Below are positions 1 to 12,057 of a DNA stretch of 64,000 nt, piece by piece (within the stretch, counting starts at the first letter, position 1; every line of letters starts with the position of its first letter). The notes under the pieces were generated by a model. The model was not told the DNA's origin and did no database searches. It saw only the letters and a program-made list of their open reading frames with translations. Source of the DNA: Heliocidaris tuberculata (taxonomy: Eukaryota > Echinodermata > Echinoidea > Camarodonta > Echinometridae); NCBI GenBank assembly GCA_025618425.1, contig CM046845.1:9629439-9693438 (forward strand), given 5' to 3'. Made by a program: the position numbers and the translations under genes.

Positions 1-665
1 AAACATGGTAAACTCTTATGAGATATTATGCCCAATAAAGTCTAGATATCGGTCTTGGCCTATCCTGGTAGTGATAGCTAAATACTGGACGACTCCAAGA
101 AGGAAACTCACGGAAAATGTTTCAAGATGTTGGAAACTCTTTTAATTGAGACACTCATTCAAGAGGTACAGTGTATCTACAATTACGTGTAGATAACGGC
201 CTTGGCCTGTTTTGATATTCTGATAGCTCGATACTGGACGATTCTAAAAAGGAAATGGACTGAAATAATCTTTCAAGATGTTGGAATCTCTTATGAGAAA
301 TCCATTCAAAAGATAATTATAGTTCATGGACAACATAGGTAAGAGGTCTTGGCCTGTCATGTACATGCACTTTACTGATAGGAGTGATAGCTAGATACAG
401 AGCGATTCATGGCGATTTCCCCGAGGAAAATTAAGTTGGAAAAACTCGTCTGTGATACTCCTTCAAGCGTTATCGTTTATTTACCTATAGGCCTTGGCCT
501 ATCCTCAGGAAACATGGTAAAACATGTAAAAAGGACACTTTCGGAAACAGTTTCAAGATGTTGGAATCTCTTATGTGATACTCATTCAACATATTGAAAT
601 CTCTTATGTGATGATATAATTTTATGCACATTGTACTTTAGAAATAGGCATTGGTCTTGGATCAC
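1..665. repeat. Degenerate tandem repeat, about 150-bp unit
   Basis: Four to five copies share CTTGGCCT (near 54, 203, 348, 490, 655), GATAGCT...GATAC, and TTTCAAGATGTTGGAA followed by CTCTTATG. Spacing is about 145-160 bases. The array continues off the left edge. The short reading frame at 409-597 lies inside it and is not credible as a gene. Confidence 0.75.
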
Positions 666-1614
666 AGAACTCTAAAACGGAAACTCTGATTTACAACCTG
701 ACAACAAAAAATTGTTAGGACTATAAACGAGCAGGAAACAGGTCATTGGCACAATGGATATTAATCGATTACCGTTGTATTTGATAAGATCTATATATGT
801 GCAGGGGAAAACAACATAATAGTGGTACGTTATTACACAAATCCTTTCCTGACATTTTACTTGTGGTTGGTGTGCTTGATGCTGTAAAATTTATATCAAG
901 AATATCAATATGTATAGTAAACATTTAACATATTCCTATATCACGAGTATGCCATAAGTTGTTATCGAGATTTAATATTTGATGCAGATTGATATTTTCA
1001 TTCGATTATGATATGCGCGAAAAGGACGTTGTTATTATAATGGATACATTCCACATAGAACTTAGGTGGACAAAACAACAAATGGAAATACTCACCAGTC
1101 ATTGAAAACTTGATTTAAAAATTCCTCAAGGTTGACGCGCACTTTATAGATGAGTAAGGAAAATAAATCCGCCTTTTTTCTTCTTCTTCATATCACAGTC
1201 CTGAATGAATTAAACAACGAATAATGTCATGATCACACAGCTATAAGGCAAGAGCTCAAGCAAGCCTCCCACACGCATTACATCGTCTCCGTATTTATTT
1301 GAGAAGCGCGAGCGGAATTAGGCCCCCTGCTGTTCGTGACCTCTCCCGAACTAGACGGGGTGGGTAATGAATTCACATTCTGATGTTATTTTGGGTGACC
1401 TGTAGCTATAGCTATGCTTCTGAACGAACGAACGGACGGACGCAACTAGCATGTGCGCGCGCATAGATCTACAAACTTTCGTCGAAAGTTTAAAGTTGCA
1501 TATCGTCAGAAGCTGTGTATATGATTTTGTTACAAGGGACCAACTTTAACAATTAATGAATTGTAGTTTCTGTCTCAGAATAGATTTTACCGACTTCATG
1601 ATAATAATGACGCT

Positions 1615-1642
1615 GATTATTATGATAATATTGCTAATAATG

Positions 1643-1678
<36 letters not shown>

Positions 1679-1707
1679 TAATAATAATGATGATAATAAT
1701 AATGATA

Positions 1708-1738
<31 letters not shown>

Positions 1739-1795
1739 TGATAATAATAATGATGATAATAATAATGATAATAATGATATAATAATAATAATAAT

Positions 1796-1829
<34 letters not shown>

Positions 1830-1965
1830 TATAATAATAATGATAATAATAACAATAATAATAATAATGATAATAATGATAGTAATAAAATAATCATATT
1901 GATAATAATAATAATAATCATAATAATAATAACAACAATAATGATATATTAATAATAACAATGAC
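1615..1965. repeat. (AAT)n/(AATGAT)n microsatellite
   Basis: About 350 bases of ATA/TAATAA/TGATAA trinucleotides. The apparent poly-Ile/Leu reading frames on the minus strand are artefacts of this tract. Confidence 0.95.
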
Positions 1966-2039
1966 AATAATAATGATAGAATTCGCCGCATTTATGTCTT
2001 CTGTTTATCTTACACTATTTATCGTAAATGATTATTATA

Positions 2040-2215
2040 CTGATGATGATGCTCGTGTTGTGTCTATGTTGATGATGATGAAGATGATGAAGATGATGAA
2101 GATGATGAAGATGACGATGGTGGTGAAGATGATAATAATAAAGATAATGCTGATGTTAAGGATGATAATGATGGTGGTTATAATGTTTATAATAATGATG
2201 ATGAATATCATTATC
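2040..2215. repeat. (GAT)n/(GATGAA)n microsatellite
   Basis: Imperfect GATGATGAA and GATGATAAT trinucleotide tract with a regular GATGAAGAT core. Confidence 0.9.
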
Positions 2216-2929
2216 ATACCGACGATAAACTGAAGTCTGTATGATTTATTCAAAGTAAGATATACTAAAATATCATGGGTGTCACTGAAGTCGCAATGTC
2301 GAGCCTGCACTATGCACATCACCCTATACATGTACATATATATTACCATTTCTCTTACTTGCAGAGAACTTGCAGACGAAATGAAACAAAAATTGCCACA
2401 AAAGGTGGGGTTTCGCGTATCAGTTGACTTCCAAACAATTTTCTGTAATATATCCCATTTTGCCCCTGAACTCCCTATAGGCTGCAAAGCCACATGAAAC
2501 TGCACTTCGTATACCCTCGGGCGTATTGAATCTTGAACTCTCTGTCTGACCCTGAACGAGCAAATCTGCACTGCCATGCTTTCCTCCTCCGGTTCAAAGG
2601 AGTGAGGCTGTTCTTGTGCCTTTCTTGCTGATCTGTTGAGACGGACCAAGGAGTTTCTGTGATAACTCTTTGGACGGACCCACTGCTACATGCAACTTAT
2701 ATAGGAAGAAAGGCGTTGAAATGCTTTTGTTGCTTCCTGTGTTTAAAGGGGAGCTTGGGTTGTTGGAAAGGTGAAAGGTGAAAGGTGAAAAAAAAAACAT
2801 TGTGAGCTTTCTCATTCTTTTTATCATTATCATAATAGATATGTCCCTGAAAAGGATTGCTCTTCCAGTGATCTCACATTTAAAATATAACGAGCAACAG
2901 CTGAAATGTTCGGGCCGATCATTTGTGTG

Positions 2930-3066
2930 TAGTCCCATATACACGTTTCTGTGTGCAGTAGATGTGATTCTCAGCAAGATTGAGTCAATTTCTTCTCATT
3001 TTGGTGATTCCAAAACCTTGCAGCATACACCAATTCTTATGTGCTATATATAATCAACCTTTCCCT
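2930..3066 (+). repeat. Interspersed repeat, copy 1 of 2
   Basis: About 135 bases similar to 8379-8515: AGTCCCATA, TTTCTGTGTGC, GATTCCAAAACC, then CACC and GATCAACCT-like ends in the same order and orientation. It is cut by the assembly gap on its right. Confidence 0.75.
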
Positions 3067-3073
3067 ATTACTC

Positions 3074-3573
3074 NNNNNNNNNNNNNNNNNNNNNNNNNNN
3101 NNNNNNNNNNNNNNNNNNNNNNNNNNNNNNNNNNNNNNNNNNNNNNNNNNNNNNNNNNNNNNNNNNNNNNNNNNNNNNNNNNNNNNNNNNNNNNNNNNNN
3201 NNNNNNNNNNNNNNNNNNNNNNNNNNNNNNNNNNNNNNNNNNNNNNNNNNNNNNNNNNNNNNNNNNNNNNNNNNNNNNNNNNNNNNNNNNNNNNNNNNNN
3301 NNNNNNNNNNNNNNNNNNNNNNNNNNNNNNNNNNNNNNNNNNNNNNNNNNNNNNNNNNNNNNNNNNNNNNNNNNNNNNNNNNNNNNNNNNNNNNNNNNNN
3401 NNNNNNNNNNNNNNNNNNNNNNNNNNNNNNNNNNNNNNNNNNNNNNNNNNNNNNNNNNNNNNNNNNNNNNNNNNNNNNNNNNNNNNNNNNNNNNNNNNNN
3501 NNNNNNNNNNNNNNNNNNNNNNNNNNNNNNNNNNNNNNNNNNNNNNNNNNNNNNNNNNNNNNNNNNNNNNNNN
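3074..3573. other. Assembly gap (500 N)
   Basis: A run of exactly 500 N; the round number suggests a gap of unknown or nominal size. It might hide sequence belonging to the missing 5' exon(s) of AOAH. Confidence 0.99.
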
Positions 3574-3669
3574 AAAAAGAAAAAGACGAAGTTGATGAAA
3601 AAGAAGAAGAAGAAGCCGAAGAAGAAGAATATACTGAACTATACTTTGCTCATTTTGTGTCACAGAGTA

Positions 3670-3847
3670 CACTGCAAAAACCAGGTTGTTTATTCTACAC
3701 CATCTCGGTATCAATGTTGGCCTACCCAGAAAAGTGTTAAAACAACACCAGTTTTAGTTGAAACTGGTGTTGCTTAAATACCTATCTGGCATGTCTGGTG
3801 TAGCCCCATATAGATACTAGAGAATTAATACCCTGATTTTTGCAGTG
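3670..3847. mobile_element. MITE with CACTGCAAAAA termini and TA target duplication
   Basis: 178 bases with terminal inverted repeats CACTGCAAAAACCAG and TGATTTTTGCAGTG, flanked by TA on both sides (3668-3669, 3848-3849). This fits the Tc1/mariner-type TA rule. Inside is a second palindrome around ACACCAGTTT/AAACTGGTGT. Confidence 0.75.
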
Positions 3848-3863
3848 TAGGCTGTACTAATAT

Positions 3864-4203
3864 ACTATTAATACATGGTTGGGAGTGCGTTAGTGCGATC
3901 TAGCAACACAAAGGTTTTTATCGTGGTGTACTAACGCACGAGGCGTAGCCGAGTGTGTTAGACACCACGATAAAAACCTGCGTGTTGCTGGATCGCACTA
4001 ACGCACGAACTCACGACCATGTATTAATAGTTTTATAAAACGGGTCTACAATCTTAGTGTTTTCTTACAATCTTAGTGTTTGATCCGGATTAGCCGTGCG
4101 TTAGTCCCCTGGCCGTGCGTTATCACTTTTTTTTTGCACGGTCACGTGGTGTTATTTGACCAATCAGGATGGCTACATTCTTGAACCCGTTTTATAATAT
4201 AAT
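3864..4203. mobile_element. Foldback element with GCACGAGGCGTAGCC loop
   Basis: An almost perfect hairpin at 3864-4031 (ACTATTAATACATGG... pairing with CCATGTATTAATAGT; arms about 75 bases) is followed by a TTTTATAAAACGGGT / ACCCGTTTTATAAT pair at 4033-4200. No coding capacity. Confidence 0.7.
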
Positions 4204-4473
4204 TTGATACATGAATCACGTGCTAACCATTACTATATACATATGTATACGAATATTGCAGTTTACTTTTATTCGAGTGGGTGTTTTATAATTTAGTATT
4301 ACGTTATCTGCCATATCAACACACTTACATAGGCCTAATTAGAACCTACTTTGATAAATACATCGATGATCAGCGATATTAATCTTAAGTGTTCGAAGTC
4401 AAGAGTAAAGTTTACCAGGACTTCGCCCTATGAACTTAAAATATATCGCGTGTTTAAATCATTATCTCGTCTC

Positions 4474-4905
4474 GGCCGCCTAGCCAGGATTTAACTTGGG
4501 GGGGGGGGGGGGGGCGGCGGCTGTGAAATTGCTGAAGAACACGCGAAGCCCCTTCCTTCGCGAAGCGCGAAAGCTTTGGCGTTTGAGCAAATTTGAGAGA
4601 AAGATAACGGCTCGCGTAGCACTTTTTTTTCAGGCGAAAAGTTGGTTCGACGCCCTGACTGCTTTTCAATTAATAGGATACCGCACTGTATGTAACAGGG
4701 GTGGGCTTAGGGAGGAGGAGTTTCCCCCTTCCTGCGTAAAGCGCGATAGCTTTGACGTACTGGCCTATTTGAGAGAAAGATAACGGCTCGTAGCACTATT
4801 TTAGGCTTTTCTTCTCTCACTTCCCCCCGCTTTTTCTTTTTGTAGTTGGCGTTTTTTTTTTTTTGGGGGGGGGGGGACCGCCCCCGCCTCCTGGCTACGC
4901 GCCTG
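4474..4905. mobile_element. Foldback element with poly-G/poly-C and GCCTAGCCAGGATTT end
   Basis: The left end GCCTAGCCAGGATTT plus a long G run pairs with a right G run plus CGCCTCCTGGCTACGCGCC. Inside are two direct copies of a segment ending GAGAGAAAGATAACGGCTCG (4590-4615 and 4771-4791). Confidence 0.6.
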
Positions 4906-5217
4906 TCTCGACTTTTAAAAAGGGGGTGTGTACATGTATGGTTTGATCAAGGAAATGTAATTTCCCTGCTTTGATTTATATCTTCTTTCACTCCCCTTCT
5001 CTCTCTCTCTCTCTCTCTCGGTCTGTCTCTCTCGGTCTCTCTCTGGGTAGGCTGAAAAAAAAAAAATTGCCAGCCATCCAAATGTCACTCAGTGAGGGGG
5101 GGGGGGGGGGGGGGGGTCCTCAGATTTTAAGGGGTTCAGTTTTCCTCCATAATTCTCCCCCTCCCCCCTCAAAAAAAATGGGGGAAAAGTTGTCAGGGGG
5201 GTAGTGTCCCCCCCCCC
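4906..5217. repeat. CT microsatellite and poly-G/poly-C junk before the LINE
   Basis: A (CT)n tract (4996-5046), a run of about 22 G (5095-5116) and several C runs. No gene is seen; the reading frame at 4971-5204 is low complexity. Confidence 0.8.
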
Positions 5218-5280
5218 CTCAGATCAAGATATAATCAAGATGAAGAGTTAATAAAAGACCGTAAGGAAATATTAAAGATT

Positions 5281-7788
5281 ATGAAATCCTATTATGAAAA
5301 GTTGTATTCAAATGATGAGACAGTCAGTGATCAAAATGATCTATTTCTTAATGATATTCCAAAATTAAGCAAAGAAAATCGAGAGTTCTGTGAAGGAAAA
5401 GTAACTAGAAATGAATGTTTCAGTGTTTTAAAAGAAATGAAATTCAATAAATCTCCAGGGAATGACGGTTTCACGGTAGAATTTTATTATACTTTTTGGT
5501 CAGTTTTGGGGGAAACCTTAGTAGAGGTATTGAATGAAGCATATGATAGGGGTAATTTGTCAACATCGCAAAAGCAAGGTGTAATTACATTATTGGAAAA
5601 AGAGGGAAAGAATAAAATGTATGTTCAAAATTATAGACCGATTACGCTTCTAAATGTTGATTACAAGATATTATCGAAAGTATTAGCAAAAAGATTAAAA
5701 GAGGTTTTAAGTGAGACAATCCATCATGACCAAGTAGGTTATATCAAAGATAGGAATATAGGAGAAGCTGTAAGACTAGTTGATGATATATTATTTCATT
5801 CGTTTGATCATAATATTGGATTTTTAGTTACAGTGGACTTTGAAAAGGCATTTGACTCGGTTTCTCATGATTTTTTATTTAATATCCTAGAATTATTTGG
5901 ATTTGGTCATACGTTTCGTTCATGGGTCAAGGTGCTTTACACAGATATTACTAGTTGTATAATGAATGGGGATATTCCACGGGATACTTTAACGTGAAGC
6001 GAGGAGTAAGACAGGGAGATCCATTGTCGCCATTCGTTTCTATTAGCTATCGAAACTTTAGCTCTGGAAATAAGGAAAGATAATGCAGTAAAGGGAGTTC
6101 AATTTGAAAAAAAATGAAATAAAACAAATTTTGTATGCAGATGATATTTCCCTTTTTGTGAAAGATGCGAATTCAATTAATAGGCTACAATATCTTTTTG
6201 AAGAATTCAGAAAAGTCAGCGGTCTTAAAATCAATAAAGGAAAAACAAACTTTTTGTGGATGGGCAAGGATAGTGATAGACCTCATATACCTTTGTTTGG
6301 AAACCTAGTTCAGCAAGTTAAAATATTGGGTATTCATTTTTCTGTAGATGTTAGAATAAAAGAAGATTTGAATTACCAAGAGATACTTAGTAAAATAAAG
6401 AGGCTATTAGGGTGGTGGAAAGAGAGGGATTTAACACTTATGGGTAAGATACACTTGTTAAAAACATATGCACTGTCAAGGTTGAACTATGTCTCATCTC
6501 TTATAGTAGTCCCTCAGTGGTTGCTTAATGAGGTGGAAAAAATAACTTTTGAATTTTTATGGGCAGGAAAAGACCGTATAAAAAGGAAAGTAATGTATCA
6601 GGACTACGCTTACGGGGAGTTGAGAATGATGAATTTTAGACTTTTTGTGAAGACACAACGTATAATGTGGTTAAAACATTTATTATATGGAGAAAAGAAT
6701 GCTGGATGGAAACTGTACTTTGATCACTGTTTTCGAACCGTAGGGGGAGATTTTTGTTTTTATGTGACTACGATACGTCCAAATTAACACTGAAAATACC
6801 TCCATATTATTTAGAAATGCTGAAGGCTTGGCAGGATATGGGAAAATTCAGATACTCTGAAAATGAAGTGAATCCTATAATATTTAATAACAGAAATATA
6901 TGTATGAAAGGTAAAATGATTTTTGATAAATATTTATTTGATAAAGGCATATACCATGTAAACCATATTTTTGATAATGGTCATTTGAAACCTGTGGCCC
7001 ATTTCCAAAGTATTGGGTTAAACGCGAATCAATTGCTTCAGATTATCGAAATTGCACATGTTATACCCACTAGTTGGAAGAATGCCACCCCCTCTGTTAA
7101 ATTTCAGCAAGTTGATTTGTTTGATTTTGATATGAACCTAAATATTTCTGGTCAGATAACAATGTTTCACGCTACAAAATCAAAGAAAATTTATGACTGT
7201 TTTGTCACAGATTTACGTGAATCATATAACTTGCAAGTAAAGGATTGTAGTAGCAAATTTGACTTAACGGATAAAGAAATAAGTGATCTTTTCATAACAG
7301 CAAGATGCACAACACTTATCAGAAAACAGAGGGAATTTCAGTTCATGCAATTACACGGAGTCATATACACAAAAGTACAGCTAATGAAGTTTGGTTTTGT
7401 TGAGGACGATTTCCGTTCATTTTGCAAAAAGGACAAAGAAACCTACTTACACTTATTTTCCAATTGTGGGAAGGTCAAAGAGTTATGGCAGTTTACTATT
7501 GAACACTTTAATTTAGTTGAATTAAGGGATATGAAGTGGCGAGATATATTTTTAGGATTATCAGGCAACTCAAATAGAATTAAGTGTGTGAATAGCATTA
7601 TAATTTGGGTAAAATATACAATTTTTAAATCAAGGGCAGAAGGTCATTTACCTTCCAGTATCAAGATACAGAAAATTAATACGGATTTTATAGGGGAAGA
7701 AAAGGAATTAGCTACGAACACGGGTAGGTTGTCAGTACACCTACAAAAATGGGAAGAACTAAAGGTAAATATGAGTGTGAACGGGTAA
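5281..7788 (+). pseudogene. LINE reverse-transcriptase pseudogene
   Basis: Frame changes occur near 5961-5985 (G run), 6035-6055 (T run), 6107-6114 (A8) and 6743-6755 (G5/T5). Outside these points the frame is open for about 830 codons. The catalytic Asp residues (in VDFEKAFD and YADD) are intact. The frame is also open upstream of the first Met back to about 5218, consistent with truncation, not with a natural start. Confidence 0.88.
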
Positions 7789-7794
7789 CCTTAC

Positions 7795-7805
7795 TGTAAT
7801 TGTGT

Positions 7806-7837
<32 letters not shown>

Positions 7838-7925
7838 TGTGGGGGTGGGCGTGTGGTGGGTGTATGGGTGTGTGTGTGAGAGAGAGAGGGAGGGTGTGTG
7901 TGTGGGGGGGGGGGCTTTGGTAATG
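7795..7925. repeat. (GT)n microsatellite in the LINE 3' region
   Basis: GTGTGTGT/GTGGGTGT tract starting just after the LINE stop codon and followed by GAGAGAG and a G run. Confidence 0.9.
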
Positions 7926-8378
7926 TTTTGTTTTGGGAGGGGTATAATTTGTTTTTATGGATTGATTTCATTCTTCTTTTTTTTCTGACTCATTGTAGGC
8001 CTATAATTATGTAGACCTATTAATTTAGGATATTTTTATTTCGTGAGTATGATTGATAACCTATGAATTGTATCTTTTTTGTATGAAGTCAGTCTGTATA
8101 AGTCAGTTCCATTTTGCAATGAAGAATTATTTATACGTGTATACATGTATATACATGTGTATTAAATCCCGTGTTCATGGGGGGGGGGGTATTTTATGAA
8201 AAGATTTCATTCAATGTTTTCTTTAAATTTTTCGAATTTCAGTTATTCATTTATAGAAAATGTTACAAGAAAATCTGTTTTAGTTGTCATATGCATTTAC
8301 TTTCACTGAAATGTTGAAATATGATTTTTGTATAATTATTGAGTGGAATCAAAATAAAGATCATTGGAAAAAAAAGTG

Positions 8379-8515
8379 TGCAGTCCCATAAACCCATTTC
8401 TGTGTGCGGTACATGTCCTTTTTTTTTTCGAGATTGGATCAAGTTCTAATTATTTTGATGATTCCAAAACCTCACAGTATATACACCGATTCGTATGTAG
8501 ACATGATCAACCTTG
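8379..8515 (+). repeat. Interspersed repeat, copy 2 of 2
   Basis: Direct copy of 2930-3066, starting a few bases after the LINE A-tail. The two copies bracket the gap and the LINE. Confidence 0.75.
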
Positions 8516-9699
8516 CAACAAGTGTCACATGAGTGTTGGAGACAGTTTCTTTCACAATGTAATGGCATGACCATAACTTAACTTTATCATTAATTATAAT
8601 CTTTTATGATACCATTGGACAGAAACTGTCATTATTCAAGTCATATTTATACTTTATCATTCATCTTTAGTTGATAATGTGCTTGAAATCAGACGCCAAA
8701 CGAACCCAGGGGGGAAAAAAAAGAAAAAAGAAAGAAAAAAGCCATTTTAGGGATAAAACCACCCTCGATCCCCCCCCCCCCCACACACCACGCACCTCAC
8801 ACCTTTTCAGAGCCTTGGGAAGGCCGGCGTTATTCACCTAGGAAAATGATTTTGTGTGTGTGCGTGGTGGGGGGGGGGGGGGGGGGCTTGGTAAAGATTT
8901 TTTTCGCCCCCTTTCAAACAGTTCTGGCTCTGCCCCTGAGACCTATCGGCATCTGTCAGACAGAAGGCTTTTGCCCCCAGGCCCATAATCTTACTTTCGA
9001 AGAATGATTTGGAGTGTTTCATTTTATACACTTTATTGGCAATAGAGAATATCGTTTTACAATAGCAGAGACCATTAAGATATCAACGTTTATTAAACAT
9101 AATATGCGACGGAGTACTCTTGAATCAGCACATTAATATTCTTGATAAATTACCAAGAAGAGGGAGAAGAAGAAGAAGCATGTTTAATTAGTATCACCAT
9201 AAATGGTATGAAACGGATCTTGAGTAGCCTACAGCAGCTTGTCTATTGATTTCATTTTCAATTTTGAATATTCATATGTCAAACCTAATTCATTAAGTGC
9301 TTTTAATTTGGTTATCTCTCCTTTACTCCTGCATAATCTTTCCATTTTGTACAGTTTCGTCCATATAAGATTATATTCTATGCTTTCATTTTTCGTTCTT
9401 CTTATGGGCCATTATTTGAAGTGTTATTACCGTATTGCACTCTTCATCCACGTGCACTTTACAAGAATGCCCACGTGGATCTTATCTTCTATGTTCATGA
9501 TGTTTATCCTTATGTATTGCAGACACCTCCTCATTACTGTTACTTGATACGCTCAAAGTCCCTGAATTTTTCTCTTTAATTTCCTTGTCACAAATCATTT
9601 CCTTGTTTAATAATTTTCCTTTCCTCTTTTACTCATTCCCTCTGGGTTTTTTAAATGAATATTTCTCATGAAAAAAAGTAATTTTTTTTTTACACATCT
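8516..9699. other. No gene recognised
   Basis: AT-rich sequence with a poly-C/poly-G element (about 8700-8940). The first AOAH exon (signal peptide, phase-1 donor) might be expected near here but I could not identify one. Confidence 0.5.
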
Positions 9700-9925
9700 C
9701 TCTCTGTCTTTCTGTGTCCACCCTCTCTCTCCTCTCTCTCTCTCTCTCTCTCCCACGATCTATCTTTCTTTCCTTCTCCCATTCTGTCACTCTCTTTCTT
9801 TCTCTCTGTCACTCTCCCTCTTTATCTCCCTCTCCCCCATTCATCTCTCCGTCTTTCCTCCTCTCTCCCTGTCGTTGGCATGGTTGGCGTCTTACTGCTC
9901 CCCTCTCCCTCTCTCCCTCCCCTCT

Positions 9926-9964
<39 letters not shown>

Positions 9965-9992
9965 ACGCACTCTCCTTCCCTCTCTCCTCCAT
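9700..9992 (+). repeat. (CT)n tract forming the polypyrimidine tract of AOAH exon 1
   Basis: About 290 bases of CTCTCT/TCTTTC that run directly into the acceptor CATCCAG of the first AOAH exon found. Confidence 0.9.
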
Positions 9993-9996
9993 CCAG

Positions 9997-10092
9997 CATG
10001 TACAATACTAGTGTCCCTAGCAGAGCAGGTAGCTGAGATTCAAAACGACACCATAGTGCAAGGCATTAATAGGATATGCTCATACCTACCGG
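9997..10092 (+). CDS. AOAH: AOAH exon 1 of those found: saposin helix region
   Basis: Reads Cys-T-I-L-V-S-L-A-E-Q through RICSYLPG and matches the start of the AOAH saposin domain (second Cys of CxxC, then LCSYLP). The acceptor is a perfect long CT tract ending CATCCAG; the donor is GTAAGC. It enters with two bases of a split codon, so a further upstream coding exon must exist, and it ends phase 1. Confidence 0.93.
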
Positions 10093-12015
10093 GTAAGCAT
10101 TGTTACACAGCTAAAGAATTTCATCAGTTGTTACAAGGAATACATTTTTGTCAATATTCTCATCAAGTGTGTGCGAGACCACTTTGAATGGGGGGAAGGG
10201 GGGGGGGGGTGGTGTCGGACCAAATTTGCCGACCAGGTAGCTTCAAAATATTCCAACCAGCAATCAAGCAGAAAAAAAGATTATGCTCATCAAATTTGCC
10301 AACAAGGAAAAATTCGGTTTAAAGGTCATGTAAAGTTTTGGTAAGCCCTCAAAATTTGTTCGTCAGATTTCTTCAATTTTTGTTGATAAATATCAAGATA
10401 CTAGCAGTACTAAGACACTGTGAAGATTTTGCCTCCTAAAGTTTAATATTAAACAAATGAGAGGCAAAAACTGATTTATGTGCCGGGACAGGCACGTAAA
10501 ATCCCAGCAAAGGCAGCATGTGCTATACACTGTACACACACATGTAAAACCAATGATGAGTAGCTACACACAGTGCACACACGCTGTCTCTATGCGAAGC
10601 CCCAAGATTGCTGTGCGGGGAGCCGTCGGGGTGGAAGGGTCCTAGCATAATGGCAGTGATCAAGCATTCCTTGCAGATATTTACACTGAAATTTACCAGA
10701 AATCATAGATGGAATACCAAATGATCTCTTACAGACATCTTTTGATACAAGGAGAACGACATGAGACTATATTTAACATGTTTCTTTCCAATTTCCTTTT
10801 TGCTACCAATACTGTACATGAGCTTTAAAAAAAATCATTTTTTAAAGATTTATCCATACAATTGGATAGGGGGAAATGCTAATGGGTTATTCAGTCTTGA
10901 AAAGGTAATTTAACTTTTTGTTTACTTCATTTTGTAATGATATATATTTCCTAATCGTGTTGGATACATTTTTTTTTTGCACCAACAGATACATTCCAGT
11001 CAACCTGCAACATCTTTGTGGAGACAGCAACACCAATACTGGTGGAGATGTAAGTTCGAAGCAAAAAAAATCACCATTATAGGTTTCACGACCATTCTCG
11101 AATCATTTTGTGTTTTTTATTTTTGTGTGTATGTGTGTTGAGGGGGGAGGGGGGAGGGGAGGGGTGGATAAGCATCGCACTTGTCATATTTTTTCTAACT
11201 AATTATATATAGAGAGGTGAGTTATCACGTTAAAATTTCAGTTCATCAGTTCAGCCTTTTGATTCGAACGGGCCTAAAGATGGCCAGAATGGGCTCACAT
11301 CGCCGACAAAAATGCCTACAGAATCATTCAGGGGCACCCCTGCCCCCTCCCATCGGCTTCATCGATGTTACAATTTTCCTTACGTTTTAAAATGTGTTAA
11401 AGGGCCTTTGATGAGTTCATCAACCCCGATGTTGCTTGTCAGCTACTCAACTTCTGCTACACGGATCCTGGGCAGCCGGCCTGCCACTTGTACCCGTTGC
11501 CTAGTGTAGGCATGGAGAGGGTCGTGGAGAAAGCAAGAAGCAGACTTAGACTGAAGAAAAGAACGGTAAGATGCTTTTTTTTCTTTTCTTCTTTTATTTT
11601 TGAAATTATGTATTCTGAAAATTCATGAAATAGGTCCATTAGAGGGCCGTTCGTAATCCAGATAATGTTATCAGTGTAGTGTTCCGGGTCTGGGGGGAGG
11701 GAGGGGGCGGGGGGGTGGCAAATGCCAATTATCTAATGGCAAGGGAGAGACAAAGAGAGACAGACAGAAAGAGAGATAGAGAGACAGAGAGACAGAGAGA
11801 CAGAGAGAGAGAGAGACAGAGAGGGAGAGAGAGAGACAGAGAGAGACAGAGAGAGAGAGAGACAGAGAGACAGAGAGAGACAGAGAGACAGAAAGAGAGA
11901 GACAGAGAGAGAGACAGAGGGACAGAAAGACAGAGGGACAGAAAGACAAAGACAGAGACACAGAGAGACACAGAGAGAAAAACACAAACACAGATCGAGA
12001 CAGAGAGATATAATT

Positions 12016-12057
<42 letters not shown>

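Larger units (their letters stand above)
5218..8375 (+). mobile_element. 5'-truncated non-LTR retrotransposon (LINE, L1/Tx1-like)
   Basis: Reverse-transcriptase ORF fragments at 5281-5997, 6104-6787 and 6754-7788. Recognisable blocks: NKSPGNDGF, NYRPITLLN, KILSKVLAKRL, VDFEKAFDS, RQGDPLSPF (in a shifted frame), YADD with LFVKDA, and KINKGKT, followed by the thumb, and a C-terminal CKKDKETYLHLFSNC zinc-knuckle-like motif. The endonuclease domain is absent, so the copy is 5'-truncated. The 3' UTR contains a GT-rich tract and ends with AATAAA (8353-8358) and a run of eight A at 8368-8375, as expected of target-primed reverse transcription. At least four frameshifts separate the pieces, all in or beside homopolymers. 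Confidence 0.9.

Noticed and set aside
1620..1991. Long minus-strand frame of Ile/Leu/Tyr
   Set aside because: Pure (AAT)n microsatellite; no gene-like composition.
2035..2649. 204-codon minus-strand frame
   Set aside because: The C-terminal half is the GAT tract; the N-terminal half has no family motif, no homologous blocks and no splice support.
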